Below are positions 1-9,389 of a stretch of DNA of 64,000 bases, one piece after another. The translations under genes were made by a program, and so were the position numbers. Each line of letters starts with the position of its first letter. The first letter of the stretch is position 1. The stretch is from Ophiosphaerella korrae. Its lineage: Eukaryota > Ascomycota > Dothideomycetes > Pleosporales > Phaeosphaeriaceae. The notes below the pieces were generated by a model. The model was given only the letters and a program-made list of their open reading frames with translations, was not told the origin of the DNA and searched no databases. The stretch covers positions 1 through 64,000 of the forward strand of contig JALNQF010000230.1 in assembly GCA_028456385.1 (NCBI GenBank). Reading direction: 5' to 3'.

Positions 1-2
1 AT

Positions 3-1420
3 CTAGATTCTCGTAGTTTTACCCTATCTCTAGCTACTATACGTAAGATAGCTAATAAACTACTTACTTAGCGTAGAGGTAAACCTACTAGCGTCTACTA
101 GGCGCGCAACTTTATTAAGCGTATAGATAGTCTTACAACGTATTTTAATTACCTATATAATAGGTAAAGAGCCTTATATAAAGACCTTACTATTATAAGT
201 AGCTAGTTTAAGATAGTATAGTATATAAGGGCTACGTATAGGATAGCTAATAAGGACGTCTACAACTTTAATAAGGCTAGCTTTATAATAGGTAAGATTA
301 CAACTTAGCTTATTATAATAGGGTTAGAGAGGAGAGGTAAGCTAAAGGCTATCTAGCCTAGTAATTGTAAGTAGGTAACGGTAATTGCTACAATTAACGC
401 TGCTAGCTAAGTAGTCCTACTATTCCTTATCTTCGCTAGTAAGTGCTACCTCTTTACCTAGTACAAAGAAGACTATATCTTACAAGACTAGGCTATTAGA
501 ATTAGCGATAATAGCTAGATAATAGATAAGCTAGCTATTAACTAGCTTAAGTACTTTAATAAGTATATAAAGAACTAAGTAGTTAGTATACGTTAGCTAC
601 TTATACTTAATAGTTATAGGAGCTACTACTCTCTTAAGTTTAACAAGATCTATAAAGAGAATAATATCTATACGCTCTATATACTAGCTTACTTATCTTA
701 CTTACTTTAGCCTCTTAATATTAGCTACTTCTCTCTATTAAAGAAGGCGTACAGCTATTAAGTTAAGAGCCTAATCTAGAACTATAATAATTATATTACT
801 AAACTTAAATTCCTACTAGCTTTCTACGTAGCCTTAAACTAGGCCTTTATAAGAGTAAATATTTACTTAGCTTTTTAAGCTACTAGCCTTATTTTACTTT
901 AGCTAGAAGTAGTTATCTTAAGACTTAATGTCTAGCTCTATACACCTACTCTAGCTACTCTAGCTCTACTAGAGGCTCCCTAGGTAGCTTATACACTAAG
1001 TAACGTATATAAGCTAGAGGCTTAGTTAACGCTTATACGTAAGCGCGTACGCTAGCACAAGAGCTTATTACTAGTATTAATTATTAACGTAATTAATTAA
1101 CTTAAAAAGGGAGCTTATACAATAATGCTAGAAGCTAAGTTAATACGCGATTAGATCTCTAGTCTTAAGAGAGCTAATAAGGTAGCTAGTAAGCGTAAAT
1201 TACGAAAAAAGAAGTAGATTTAGAAGAAATGAGTCTTAACAAAGGGACAGGGAGAGGATTTAATTACTTAACTAGAAGCTAATTACTAGATTAATCGTAA
1301 ACAGCGCAAGAGTAAGTAGTATTTAGGCTTAAGTTACTAGGCTCGCGCACGCTATAAGAAGTACAGAGAGACTAGGTATAACTTATATACGTGTAAAAGT
1401 AATGTAGTAGGTACTACTTA
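3..1420 (+). pseudogene. RIP-degraded Fot1/pogo-type DDE transposase (5' end outside window)
   Basis: One reading frame starting at base 3 gives a recognisable Fot1/pogo (DDE_1) transposase broken by many TAG/TAA codons. Visible landmarks are LDSRSF near the start, a FIKRIDSLTTYFN-like segment (about 100-150), the first catalytic block YNFNKASFIIGK (about 255-295), LLILNSYRSYYS (about 600-635) and a basic Gln/Lys-rich C-terminus (about 1,190-1,390). In the family the first block normally has Asp where this copy has Asn (GAT to AAT), and the same change affects LLIL-D. Most stops are consistent with TGG to TAG or CAG to TAG. The enzyme would cut and paste a TA-flanked element; this copy is dead. 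The N-terminus and left terminal repeat lie beyond the window, and I could not place the right terminal repeat. Confidence 0.8.
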
Positions 1421-2650
1421 ATTTAATATATTAATATATATACTCTACTCTACTACGTTATTAAGTTATACACTTAAAGAGGTGCACAAAGTTAGTAGGG
1501 CTAGCTACTTAATTATACTAGCTACTTACTTATAAACTACGTTATACTAGATACTAAAAAACGTAGAGTTTTAGACCTTAAAAGGAGACAACTTTACAAA
1601 TAGAATAAAAGAAATATACAATTAATTAAAATAAGATATAGAGTTCTTATATAATTAAATAGCAAAGTACTATAATAAGAAATATAGAGAGAGACCCTAG
1701 TTTAAATAGGGAGGAAAAGTATAGTTAGTTTAAACTAAACTATATAAAAATAGGGCTATATAAAATTAAGAAGAAAGTTATACTAGTTATATTTAAATTA
1801 AAGCTACTAAGTAAGATAAGGATATATCTAACCTTATACGTAGTATTACTAGAAAGAGTACTATAAGAAGTAAATCTACTTATATATAAAGTAGATAGGT
1901 ATAGAGAATAAGAAGAATAAAAAGTAAAAGAAATCCTAGTATACTAATTCTATAATAGAAGAAATTACTACTTAATAGAATAGATAAGTATAGACAAGAA
2001 AGGATAACTATAGAAGGATATATAAGAACTAGAAGATAACCTTAACTATCTTAAGAAACTAAAAGAGTTCTAAAATTAAAACCCTCTAAGCTACCTAGTA
2101 GCGAACTAAGAAGATTAATACTACTAGCGTTAGGTAGAGAGGCGTTAGATACGCCTAATATAATAGGAGCTAAAGTAGCCCCTACTATATCTTTAAAGTC
2201 TAGCTTAGATTCTAAAAGAGTAAACTATTTAATAGACTTCTTATTATTTAAGGCCTTTATTCTCTAAAGACAAGCTAAATAGGTCTAATTATTAGATAGC
2301 TATATCTAATTTTTAAGAAGTTAAGCTTAATATTCTTCTAGCGTATAACAAGAGGCCTCCTATAGCTTTTTATACTCTCTTTTAACTTCTATAATCTATA
2401 ATAATAGTTTTTCTTAAGTATAGTTAATAGCTCTCCCTATTATAAATAAGTATTAATATATATATAAGTATCCTTAACCTACACTTTACTATAGAAATAC
2501 TAAATAAGTTATAAGAAATATAAGCGTTAGTATAAATATACGCTTTATAAGCCTTACTATATTTTAAAAAAAGATAAACTAATAGAGGGTTTATAAACTT
2601 ATAACAAAAACAAGAAAATATTATAATACTATAGCGTAATATATAATTAG

Positions 2651-3090
2651 TGTTACGTTAGTAACAAGAGAAATAGAGATAGAACTAATTAGCCTAGGCC
2701 TAGATAATAACGAAACATAGGACGAGCGGGGTAATAATCTAGATTAGGAAGCTAATTATAATTAAGACACGTAATAACTTCGTAGCTTTATAAGGCTTAG
2801 CACTTACAAAGCTACAAAGCTAGGAACTTTATAACTTTATAGGGCTTAGCACCTACGAAGCTATAAAGCTAGATAATTAGTAAAGTATATAGTTACAACA
2901 ATGCGTATTATTAGGATAGTATTAGCAATTCAATCCTTTAACTACGGAACGCTAATACAAGACAATCGCAAGACATCTTCTATTATTTATAGTTATTATA
3001 GATTACAATACGAACTTTTGTTATTAACTTCTAATCTACTACTACTCCTAAGACAAGTTACTTGTAGTTAACGACAGGAGGCCTATTATA
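2651..3090 (+). repeat. Solo LTR with 5-bp TSD ATTAG
   Basis: This 440-bp LTR begins TGTTACGTTAGTAACAAGAG and ends CCTATTATA. It is flanked by ATTAG on both sides (2,646-2,650 and 3,091-3,095), and the host chromovirus tail continues directly after the second ATTAG. No internal region remains, so it is a solo LTR. Its centre carries the GCTTTATA/CTTAGCAC/CGTAGC-rich cassette of LTR subtype B. Confidence 0.85.
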
Positions 3091-3228
3091 ATTAGCTAGG
3101 GCAAGATAATAATAAGTTAATAGAGTAAGTATAAGAGAAAGCAAAGAACTTTATATTAATAAAGAAATAGGATTAATAACTTTAGCTCTAGGATAGAGAA
3201 TTAAGAACCTACCTAAAGAGGAGAATAG

Positions 3229-3680
3229 TATTATAGATATAATAAGAGAAATTATAATAGAACTAATTAGTCCTAACTTAAGTACTAATAAAGTATAAGA
3301 TAAGTAGAGTAATAAACTAGACTAAAAAACAACTTATAACTAGAATACGTAATATAATCTCTTAATCTATAGAGTATATAGACAAGAAATAATTATAGAT
3401 TAATAGATTAGTAATCTATTAATCTATAGTCGCTAAGACTAGATACTAGTAATAGATTAATAGATTAGTATAGGTATATAGGTAGTAATAACGCACATTA
3501 TTAGGATAGTATTAGCAATTTAATTACTAACTTTAAGCGACAATATATTAATATTGTAAGAATTATTCTATTATTTATAAGCCTATTATACAATTACCCT
3601 TGTACGTAAGTTATTAACTTTTAATCTACTATAACCCCCCTAGAGGTTACTTGTGGTTAACGATAGGTAACCCTATTATA
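3229..3680 (+). repeat. 3' LTR of the left chromovirus fragment
   Basis: The LTR starts TATTATAGATATAATAAGAG (a RIP-altered TGTTATAG start) and ends CCCTATTATA. It contains the conserved inner motif TTAGGATAGTATTAGCAAT shared by the LTRs in the window. It has the subtype A centre with repeated AATCTATTAATCTATAG motifs. Confidence 0.8.
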
Positions 3681-4565
3681 ATATAATATAGTAAAGATAG
3701 CCTAAAATCTCTATTAATACTTTTATAAAGAGTTTAGAGTAAAGGGCTCTAGAGTATACTTAGCGCTATTAATAAGCTCTACTAGGCTAAGTAACTAGTA
3801 TAGCTAGCTCTATTAGCTCGTATATTCTCTAGTATCTAAACTTACTATAACTCTAAGCAAGTTCGAAAAACTTTAAATAATAATAACTAGTATATATATT
3901 ATATACTACTATAATAGCTTAACTAGCTATTAGCTCTTTTTTATCTAAATTAGCTTAGTAGTATATTGTCTTTATAGGTATAGCGCGGAAAGTATATAAA
4001 TACCCTTTTCTTCTTTTTCTTAAAAGTTTAAGGTTTTTATTAAGGTTCTACTTTAAAGAGCTAGTAAAAATACTAGCTAGAAGAGGAGGCTATATAATAA
4101 AAGTTTACTAAACACTTAAGACTTTAATAAACTTTAGTATAAGTTAAGAGTATATCTAATATACTAAAGATTATAATATTATATAGTTATAATCTAAAGT
4201 AAAGCTAATATACTATAGATATATATATATATAAAGCTTAATACTTATAAAAAAAGTAAAGTAAGTATTATTCTCTCTTAGATACAAGTAGTACTATTAA
4301 ATACTATCTATTATCTCTTTACTATTTCCTATAGCCTATAGCAAGTACTATTATCTTCTAGCTACTTCTTAATAGCTTACTTACTACTACGAGCTTACCT
4401 AAATTGTATAGGGTAGAGCTCTAACTTACAATAAATACTTATATTATTATCTACAGAAATAACTTTATATTTAAATATTTATATATTATATAATTTTAGT
4501 AAATAAGTTCTAAATTGATTGTTAATTAATTCTAGTAATTTAGGTTATAATAAAAGAATACTTTA
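3681..4565. other. Unclassified AT-rich, RIP-like DNA
   Basis: TpA-rich sequence with no open frame and no match I can recognise to the other repeats in the window. The transition to unmutated DNA is sharp, at about 4,565, just before GCGCGCCAATATTGTGG. It is probably an older repeat relic. Confidence 0.4.
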
Positions 4566-4814
4566 GCGCGCCAATATTGTGGGGCCTTGGTATGCTACCT
4601 CTCGGCACACCCTTGGTTAGGTGTGGGTTAGGTGGGTTGTATCCTGATACCGTGATCGTCGAATGCGTGGGGTTTCACACCACCTCGCCCGCGGCCAACT
4701 ATTAGTCCACAGTCAACCCCAGAGACTTGTTTTCCATCCGGAATTGACCATATTAATTGGCTTCCCCTCTCTTTTTACTACTGTATAGATCTCTGACGTC
4801 GACCCACGACAAAC
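4566..4814 (+). promoter_or_regulatory. Upstream region of the trehalose phosphorylase gene
   Basis: This 249-bp stretch lies between the AT-rich block and the start codon. It has a CCAAT box at 4,571-4,575 and a pyrimidine-rich tract CTTCCCCTCTCTTTTT at about 4,761-4,776. That tract includes CCCCT, the core of a fungal stress-response element. Such elements are plausible for a trehalose gene, but function here is inference. The proximity of the repeat block leaves little room for a promoter. Confidence 0.35.
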
Positions 4815-7246
4815 ATGTCTACAATTGCAGAATTTCTAAAACCAACCGATACCCTATCTCTACTACAGAGGCCAAAATACCGTCAGTCGCGCTCTTCGAT
4901 ACGCCGGCAGCATACTCGCCATGCATTCCAAGCTAAAACCTCCGTGAAGCAGAGGGAGGCTCATGAGGAGCATGGTGTAACACTTCAGGTATATGTTTGA
5001 TCAATTGCACTTCGAACATAACACTAACTCGTTCTCCCTTTCTACAGTCTCTTTATATTGGAATAGCCGTCGCAGAAGGGTCCGACGGAACAATCGACGT
5101 TGGATTCGCTTCTCACGACGGAACTTACTCCATCGACTTTGCGGTTACAACATTGGGTGGCAAGGCCAAGACAAGTGGTACAGACAGTGGAAGAGATACA
5201 CCAGGAGCCTCTGGTACACAAACTCCATCCGGAATTCGTACCCCTCTTATGCCTGAAGAACGTGCTGAAGCTCTTGCTGAGTGCCTGGTGGAGAAGATCC
5301 GCAACTATCAGAAAGAACACTTGTATAAATTTGTGGGTGCTGGCTTGACGAGAAAGGTGGTTCAAATAAGTCCAAAGCTTCCAGCGAAGTTATGGCGGGA
5401 ACTTGACATCGTGCCACTGGTCTTTGAGATTGGGTTAGAATATCCTTATCCCCAGAAGAACCATCACAGCTCGATATCAGTCGACGAAGAGGCAGACTCA
5501 ATGGCTAGGAAATGCTTAATGTGGGTGCTTGGCTTGCCAACAACTCAGGTCCGTAATAGCTAACATCCCATAGGTTCTTCGGTCCTAGCCGGCAACCGCG
5601 CGTGCAAGTTGGATACCGCAACAAAGTCGAAGTTGACTGCGGTGGGCATTCGCAAATTACCTACGGAGAGCAGTATCTAGAGACAGTCGGGGAGCAAACG
5701 TGGAAAGCAACTATGAAATATGTCGACTCATTGAAGAAGAACGACATCAAGATCGCGTTCTTCAACAGTACGCCACAAGGAGGTGGCGTTGCTCTGATGA
5801 GGCATGCCCTTATTCGATTCCTGCGCTTAGTAGGTGTCAGTGCCAACTGGTGAGTTATTGAACCTCTGTTGAGAGATAGAATATACCTGACCGATGTTCA
5901 GGTACGTGCCAAAACCAAAGCCAGAAGTATTTCGAATCACGAAGAATAACCACAACATTCTCCAAGGTGTTGCGGATCCGGAGCTACGATTGACAGAAAG
6001 GCAAATAAACATTCTCGATGAATGGTGCAACCAAAACGCTAAACGATTCTGGACTGAAGATGGACCGCTTGCATCTCGCTCACAGGGCGGCGCGGATGTG
6101 ATCGTCGTGGACGATCCTCAGATGCCCAGCCTAGTCCAGATTGCCAAAAAGCTTGATCCAGAACGTCCGGTCATTTTCCGCAGTCATATCCAAGTGCGCG
6201 CCGACCTAGCCGACAAAAAGGGAACTCCAACTTCAGAAGTCTGGAACTGGGTATGGAACAATGTTAAAGATGCTGACGTTTTCATCAGCCACCCTGTGCG
6301 CGAGTTTGTGCCAGAGATAGTGGACTTTAACAAGGTGGGCTACATGCCTGCGACGACAGATTGGCTGGATGGATTGAACAAGGACATGGAGGAGTGGGAT
6401 TCTCAATTCTATATGCACGAGTTCGAGGCTGAATGCTTCAAGATGCGCATGAATCATCTCGATTTTCCCAATCGCGACTACATCATTCAAATCGCGCGCT
6501 TTGATCCTGCAAAAGGTATCCCAGATGTTCTTGCATCGTATGCCGAACTTCGCCGCAAGTACATGAAAAACTCTCTTACTAAAGACGTCCCGCAGCTCGT
6601 CGTAGCTGGGCATGGCGCGATTGATGATCCCGACGCCACTTCAATTTATGATATTACACTCGACCTGCTCGAAACCAAGTACAGCGACATCAAATCTGAT
6701 GTCGTGGTCATGCGCGTTGGTCCGACTGACCAGATTCTGAATGCGCTTATGTCGAACGCTAAAGTCGCTCTTCAGCTCTCTACTCGGGAGGGCTTCGAGG
6801 TGAAGGTTTCGGAAGCCCTGCATAAAGGTGTCCCAATCATTGCGACCAAAACTGGCGGTATTCCTCTTCAAGTCGAGCATGGCAAGAGCGGGTTTTTGGT
6901 TGAGCCAAGCGATAGCAGCGCCGTGGCTAAGTATCTCCACCGCCTCTTCACCGATGAGAAAACTTATGTAGATATGAGCGACTACGCTGCCAAGCATATT
7001 AGCGACGAAGTCAGCACTATTGGTAATGCTCTTTGCTGGCTGTATTTGGCGGACGTCCTTGCTAAGGGCAAGAAGATCGAGCCCAAAAGTGCCTGGATCA
7101 ACGATATGGCGAGAAAAGAGGCTGAGTTGCCGTATCTGAGCTCCGAGATTTATCTACCAAGAGATGCGAGGTTGGATCTTTCTTCCCGGCAGACAGAGTT
7201 GCCAACAAGCAAGCCAAGTCAAGCCCGTGGGGTCGGCACGGCTTGA
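4815..7246 (+). CDS. ccg-9: Trehalose phosphorylase/synthase, GT4 family (CCG-9-like)
   Basis: Spliced model: exons 4815-4988, 5048-5520, 5574-5849 and 5902-7246, giving 2,268 nt and 755 residues, close to the usual size of fungal trehalose phosphorylases. All three introns are 52-59 bp and each has a CTAAC or CTGAC branch site shortly before its AG. Splicing restores the contiguous motifs LQ|SLYIGIAVA, KCLM|FFGPS and SANW|YVPKPKPEVF. The retaining GT-B fold shows RSHIQVRADLAD (from about R401), HPVREFVP, GYMPATTDWLDGLNK, QIARFDPAKGIPDV (from Q504) and the E-x7-E motif EGFEVKVSE (E604, E612) followed by TKTGG. The family reversibly converts trehalose plus phosphate to glucose 1-phosphate plus glucose in the cytosol; the Neurospora homologue is clock-controlled gene 9. 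No signal peptide is visible. Codon use is normal and un-RIPed, so the gene looks intact although it starts 250 bp from a dead-repeat block. Confidence 0.9.
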
Positions 7247-7902
7247 GGCCCAGGGTTTCTACCAGTACGTACAGCGGTATCATTGAGAGTCGAGCACTAG
7301 TACTGTATAAACCAAGTAGCGAATATCTCATTCTGACTGCGATTACGTCCTCTCTACCTTTAATTTTGACCTAACATTGCATAAATTTAGCGCTCAATGT
7401 ATCGTTGCTGATGACTAAAGTCGTGTGGCTTTCAATCCCGATTTTGTCAACCAATATTTATCGATCGATATCAATTCCATCCTCGAATCAAATTGACGAT
7501 TGATCAGGATTGACAGCCCCTGCACTACCCCTGGTTGCCCTGCCAATCGCCTCCAAACACACCCATAGCAACTCATAGGATACTGAATCTATTAAAAGTT
7601 CTCCTCTATTACTTTATTTTATATAGAGTATAGATAGTAAACTGAATTTGTTTTTCGCATACCTTTCTGTTGAGGATTCTCTCACTACCGAACCAGAAAA
7701 ATAAGGGAGAAATATAATTTTCTATTGTAAATACTGTACAGATAGCTACCGAAGTCAGACAAGTAACACATTTCGAAACCATCTTGTAGGTGTCCATGGC
7801 ATCACTGTTGTAGAAGAGCCTTCAGCGATTCATAAATCAACCGTTGACCAGCTTGGACGCCTTTACCGAAAGGCTGCTTCATCGGGGTAAACGTTACGAA
7901 CG
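7247..7902. other. Intergenic region downstream of the trehalose gene
   Basis: It holds the 3' untranslated region and moderately AT-rich spacer (lowest GC at about 7,570-7,760). I see no gene with a recognisable product. A 62-codon open stretch on the minus strand (7,609-7,797) has no features and is probably chance. Confidence 0.5.
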
Positions 7903-7972
7903 GGCTTGCCAACAAATAAATCAAATCAAATTGTGAACTTTCAATGTAGCTTGATTTATTTGATGACAAGCC
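7903..7972. repeat. Inverted repeat, 22-bp arms
   Basis: The left arm (7,903-7,924) begins GGCTTGCCAACAAATAAATC and the right arm (7,951-7,972) is its reverse complement with about two mismatches. They are separated by a 26-bp loop. It lies just upstream of the ankyrin fragment. It could be the end of a small element or simply a hairpin. Confidence 0.6.
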
Positions 7973-7979
7973 TGGAAGT

Positions 7980-8324
7980 ATAAGGTTGGATGGACTCTGC
8001 TATCATTGGCGGCCGAGGGAGGCCGACTCGAAGGATGATGACTTACGCACTCCGTATCATGGGCGGCCGAAGGAGGGCATGAAGCAGTAGGCAGTCAAGC
8101 TCCTGTTAAGCCGGAACGATGTCGAGACCGATTTAGCGGATGATGAAGGGCTAACACGGCTATTATGGGCAGAAAAGGGTGAAAATGAGGCGGTAGTCAA
8201 GCTATTGCAAAGCCTAGGTGGTAAAGCTCGTATTCGCAAACGGAAACCTCCTCCACCTCCTCCACCATTTCTACGCTGGACCGCTTCGCGGGGCCTGAGC
8301 TCAGCTGGCCATGCTGTGCGGTGA
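7980..8324 (+). pseudogene. Ankyrin-repeat protein fragment with frameshifts
   Basis: Three pieces of fungal-type ankyrin repeats are readable in different frames. The first is GWTLLSLAAEGG (about 7,988-8,023). The second is SWAAEGGHEAV (8,057-8,089). After a four-base GGCA-type insertion comes AVKLLLSRNDVETD, then LADDEGLTRLLWAEKGENEAVVKLLQSLGG (from 8,091). The last frame runs through a run of seven prolines encoded by a CTC/CAC microsatellite (8,248-8,270) and stops at TGA 8,322-8,324. The pattern TPLxxAAExGHEAVVKLLL is typical of large fungal ankyrin/NACHT proteins, where the repeats mediate protein-protein contacts. Only about two and a half repeats survive, with no start and no effector domain, so this is a broken remnant. 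The damage is by indels, not RIP. Confidence 0.75.
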
Positions 8325-9389
8325 CATTGACCACTAGCCTATAGGCGTGTCTTTCGAACCCCAACTCTCTTACCAAACAAGATGCACATGCCGTCGCCAA
8401 CCCAGTCCTTGATGAGGCTAGACTGGCCAGCATCGGTGCGTAGCAAGAGGCGCATTGCTTCATGTAAAGTTTGACGGGAGCGAGTAGTAGTCAGTTGCCG
8501 CCGCGCCCAAATAGCGAATATTACGCCTAGCCATAAGGGCTAGCGAGGATACTGTACCATATCAACAGATGGCATCTACAAAGCGAGAGGGGTTCAGGAG
8601 GAATTGGTCCAGACAAGGCTCCATGTGGGCGACAGAGGCAGATTGCGCAACCCAGAATGTGGCGGGATAAGGCGGAGAGGGCGGCCGACCCGCTCTGGAC
8701 ATACCGGTATGTTGCCAACGAACAGCATGAAAGGACTAGCCTAGGAGGCCAAGATAGTGGATGCCAACGAGGAAGGGATGCGTATGCCAGCCATCTACCC
8801 CGCAACCAATCGGCGAGGCTGCCGGCTCGATGGGGTAGCCCCGCTCGGCTCGCACGCAAGAGGACCCTTCCGCTCTCGCAGTCTAGATGGACGTACGTCA
8901 GCCCATCCCAGGCGTCGCAAGAGAACAATAGTTCAGCCGCTCAGCTGAGGCGGGCAGCAGAGCTGGAAACGACGGCATGTGAGAGCGACAGGGCTCGAGA
9001 TACGAGGGCCAGGGATCTGGGTCGGAGAGGTGTACCGAAGCTTTTTCGATGAGTTAAAGAGTTGAAACAGACACCGCTAAGAACTGTTCTAACAGCATAC
9101 AATGCTTGTAGACTTTCCCTGAAGCTGGCAGGATGTTGAGTCGATACGTTCAGCATCGAAGCGACGTTGCCTGGTGGTTCGACGAAAAAATCGATATCGT
9201 GATCTTTAATGCCAACACAACTCTGTAAGATGTGGACTGATGGGATTCCTAGAGCTGCCTCGAAAGGTCTTTAATTGTCGTATGATATCTCAAATACCAC
9301 CCAGTTTATACAGGTGATTGCTTGGGTTAAAACAACGGGTGCTCGCGACCGACAAGCGCAAGCAATAATTGCAAACATTACTTTCCATC
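8325..9389. other. Intergenic GC-rich stretch without a recognised gene
   Basis: About 1 kb of normal-GC sequence lies between the ankyrin remnant and the oxidoreductase gene. Overlapping open stretches occur on both strands (8,657-9,052 plus; 8,527-8,928 and 8,941-9,156 minus). None has a recognisable motif, and opposing frames open at once suggest a compositional effect. The last 100-150 bp must include the promoter of the next gene. It may be decayed gene sequence continuing from the ankyrin fragment. Confidence 0.4.

Larger units (their letters stand above)
1510..3680 (+). mobile_element. 3' part of a Ty3/gypsy chromovirus (integrase end, chromodomain, 3' LTR)
   Basis: From about 1,510 the sequence is collinear with the reverse complement of the integrase and 3' regions of the minus-strand copies further right (for example 14,813-16,050). 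It carries the integrase C-terminal end (about 1,510-1,800), a chromodomain-like segment (about 1,920-2,075; YYLIE.ISIDKKG then ELEDNLNYLKKL), a tail region, and an LTR at 3,229-3,680. A solo LTR (2,651-3,090) interrupts the tail. All upstream parts (gag, protease, RT) are missing, so the copy is 5'-truncated next to the pogo relic. Many TAG/TAA codons show RIP decay. The chromodomain places it among chromoviruses, whose integrases are guided to heterochromatin. Confidence 0.75.

Noticed and set aside
6233..6613. 126-codon minus-strand open frame
   Set aside because: Shadow of exon 4 of the trehalose phosphorylase gene.
8197..8463. 88-codon minus-strand open frame
   Set aside because: It lies antisense to the ankyrin remnant, which explains its composition.
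8657..9052. 131-codon plus-strand open frame with ATG
   Set aside because: It overlaps long open frames on the minus strand, has high Arg/Ala/Ser content expected of GC-rich non-coding DNA, and shows no motif. Not supported as a gene without transcript evidence.
9369..9389. Upstream extension of the oxidoreductase frame to a TTG
   Set aside because: TTG is not an expected start in a fungal nuclear gene. The first ATG is at 9,390, in a favourable context.
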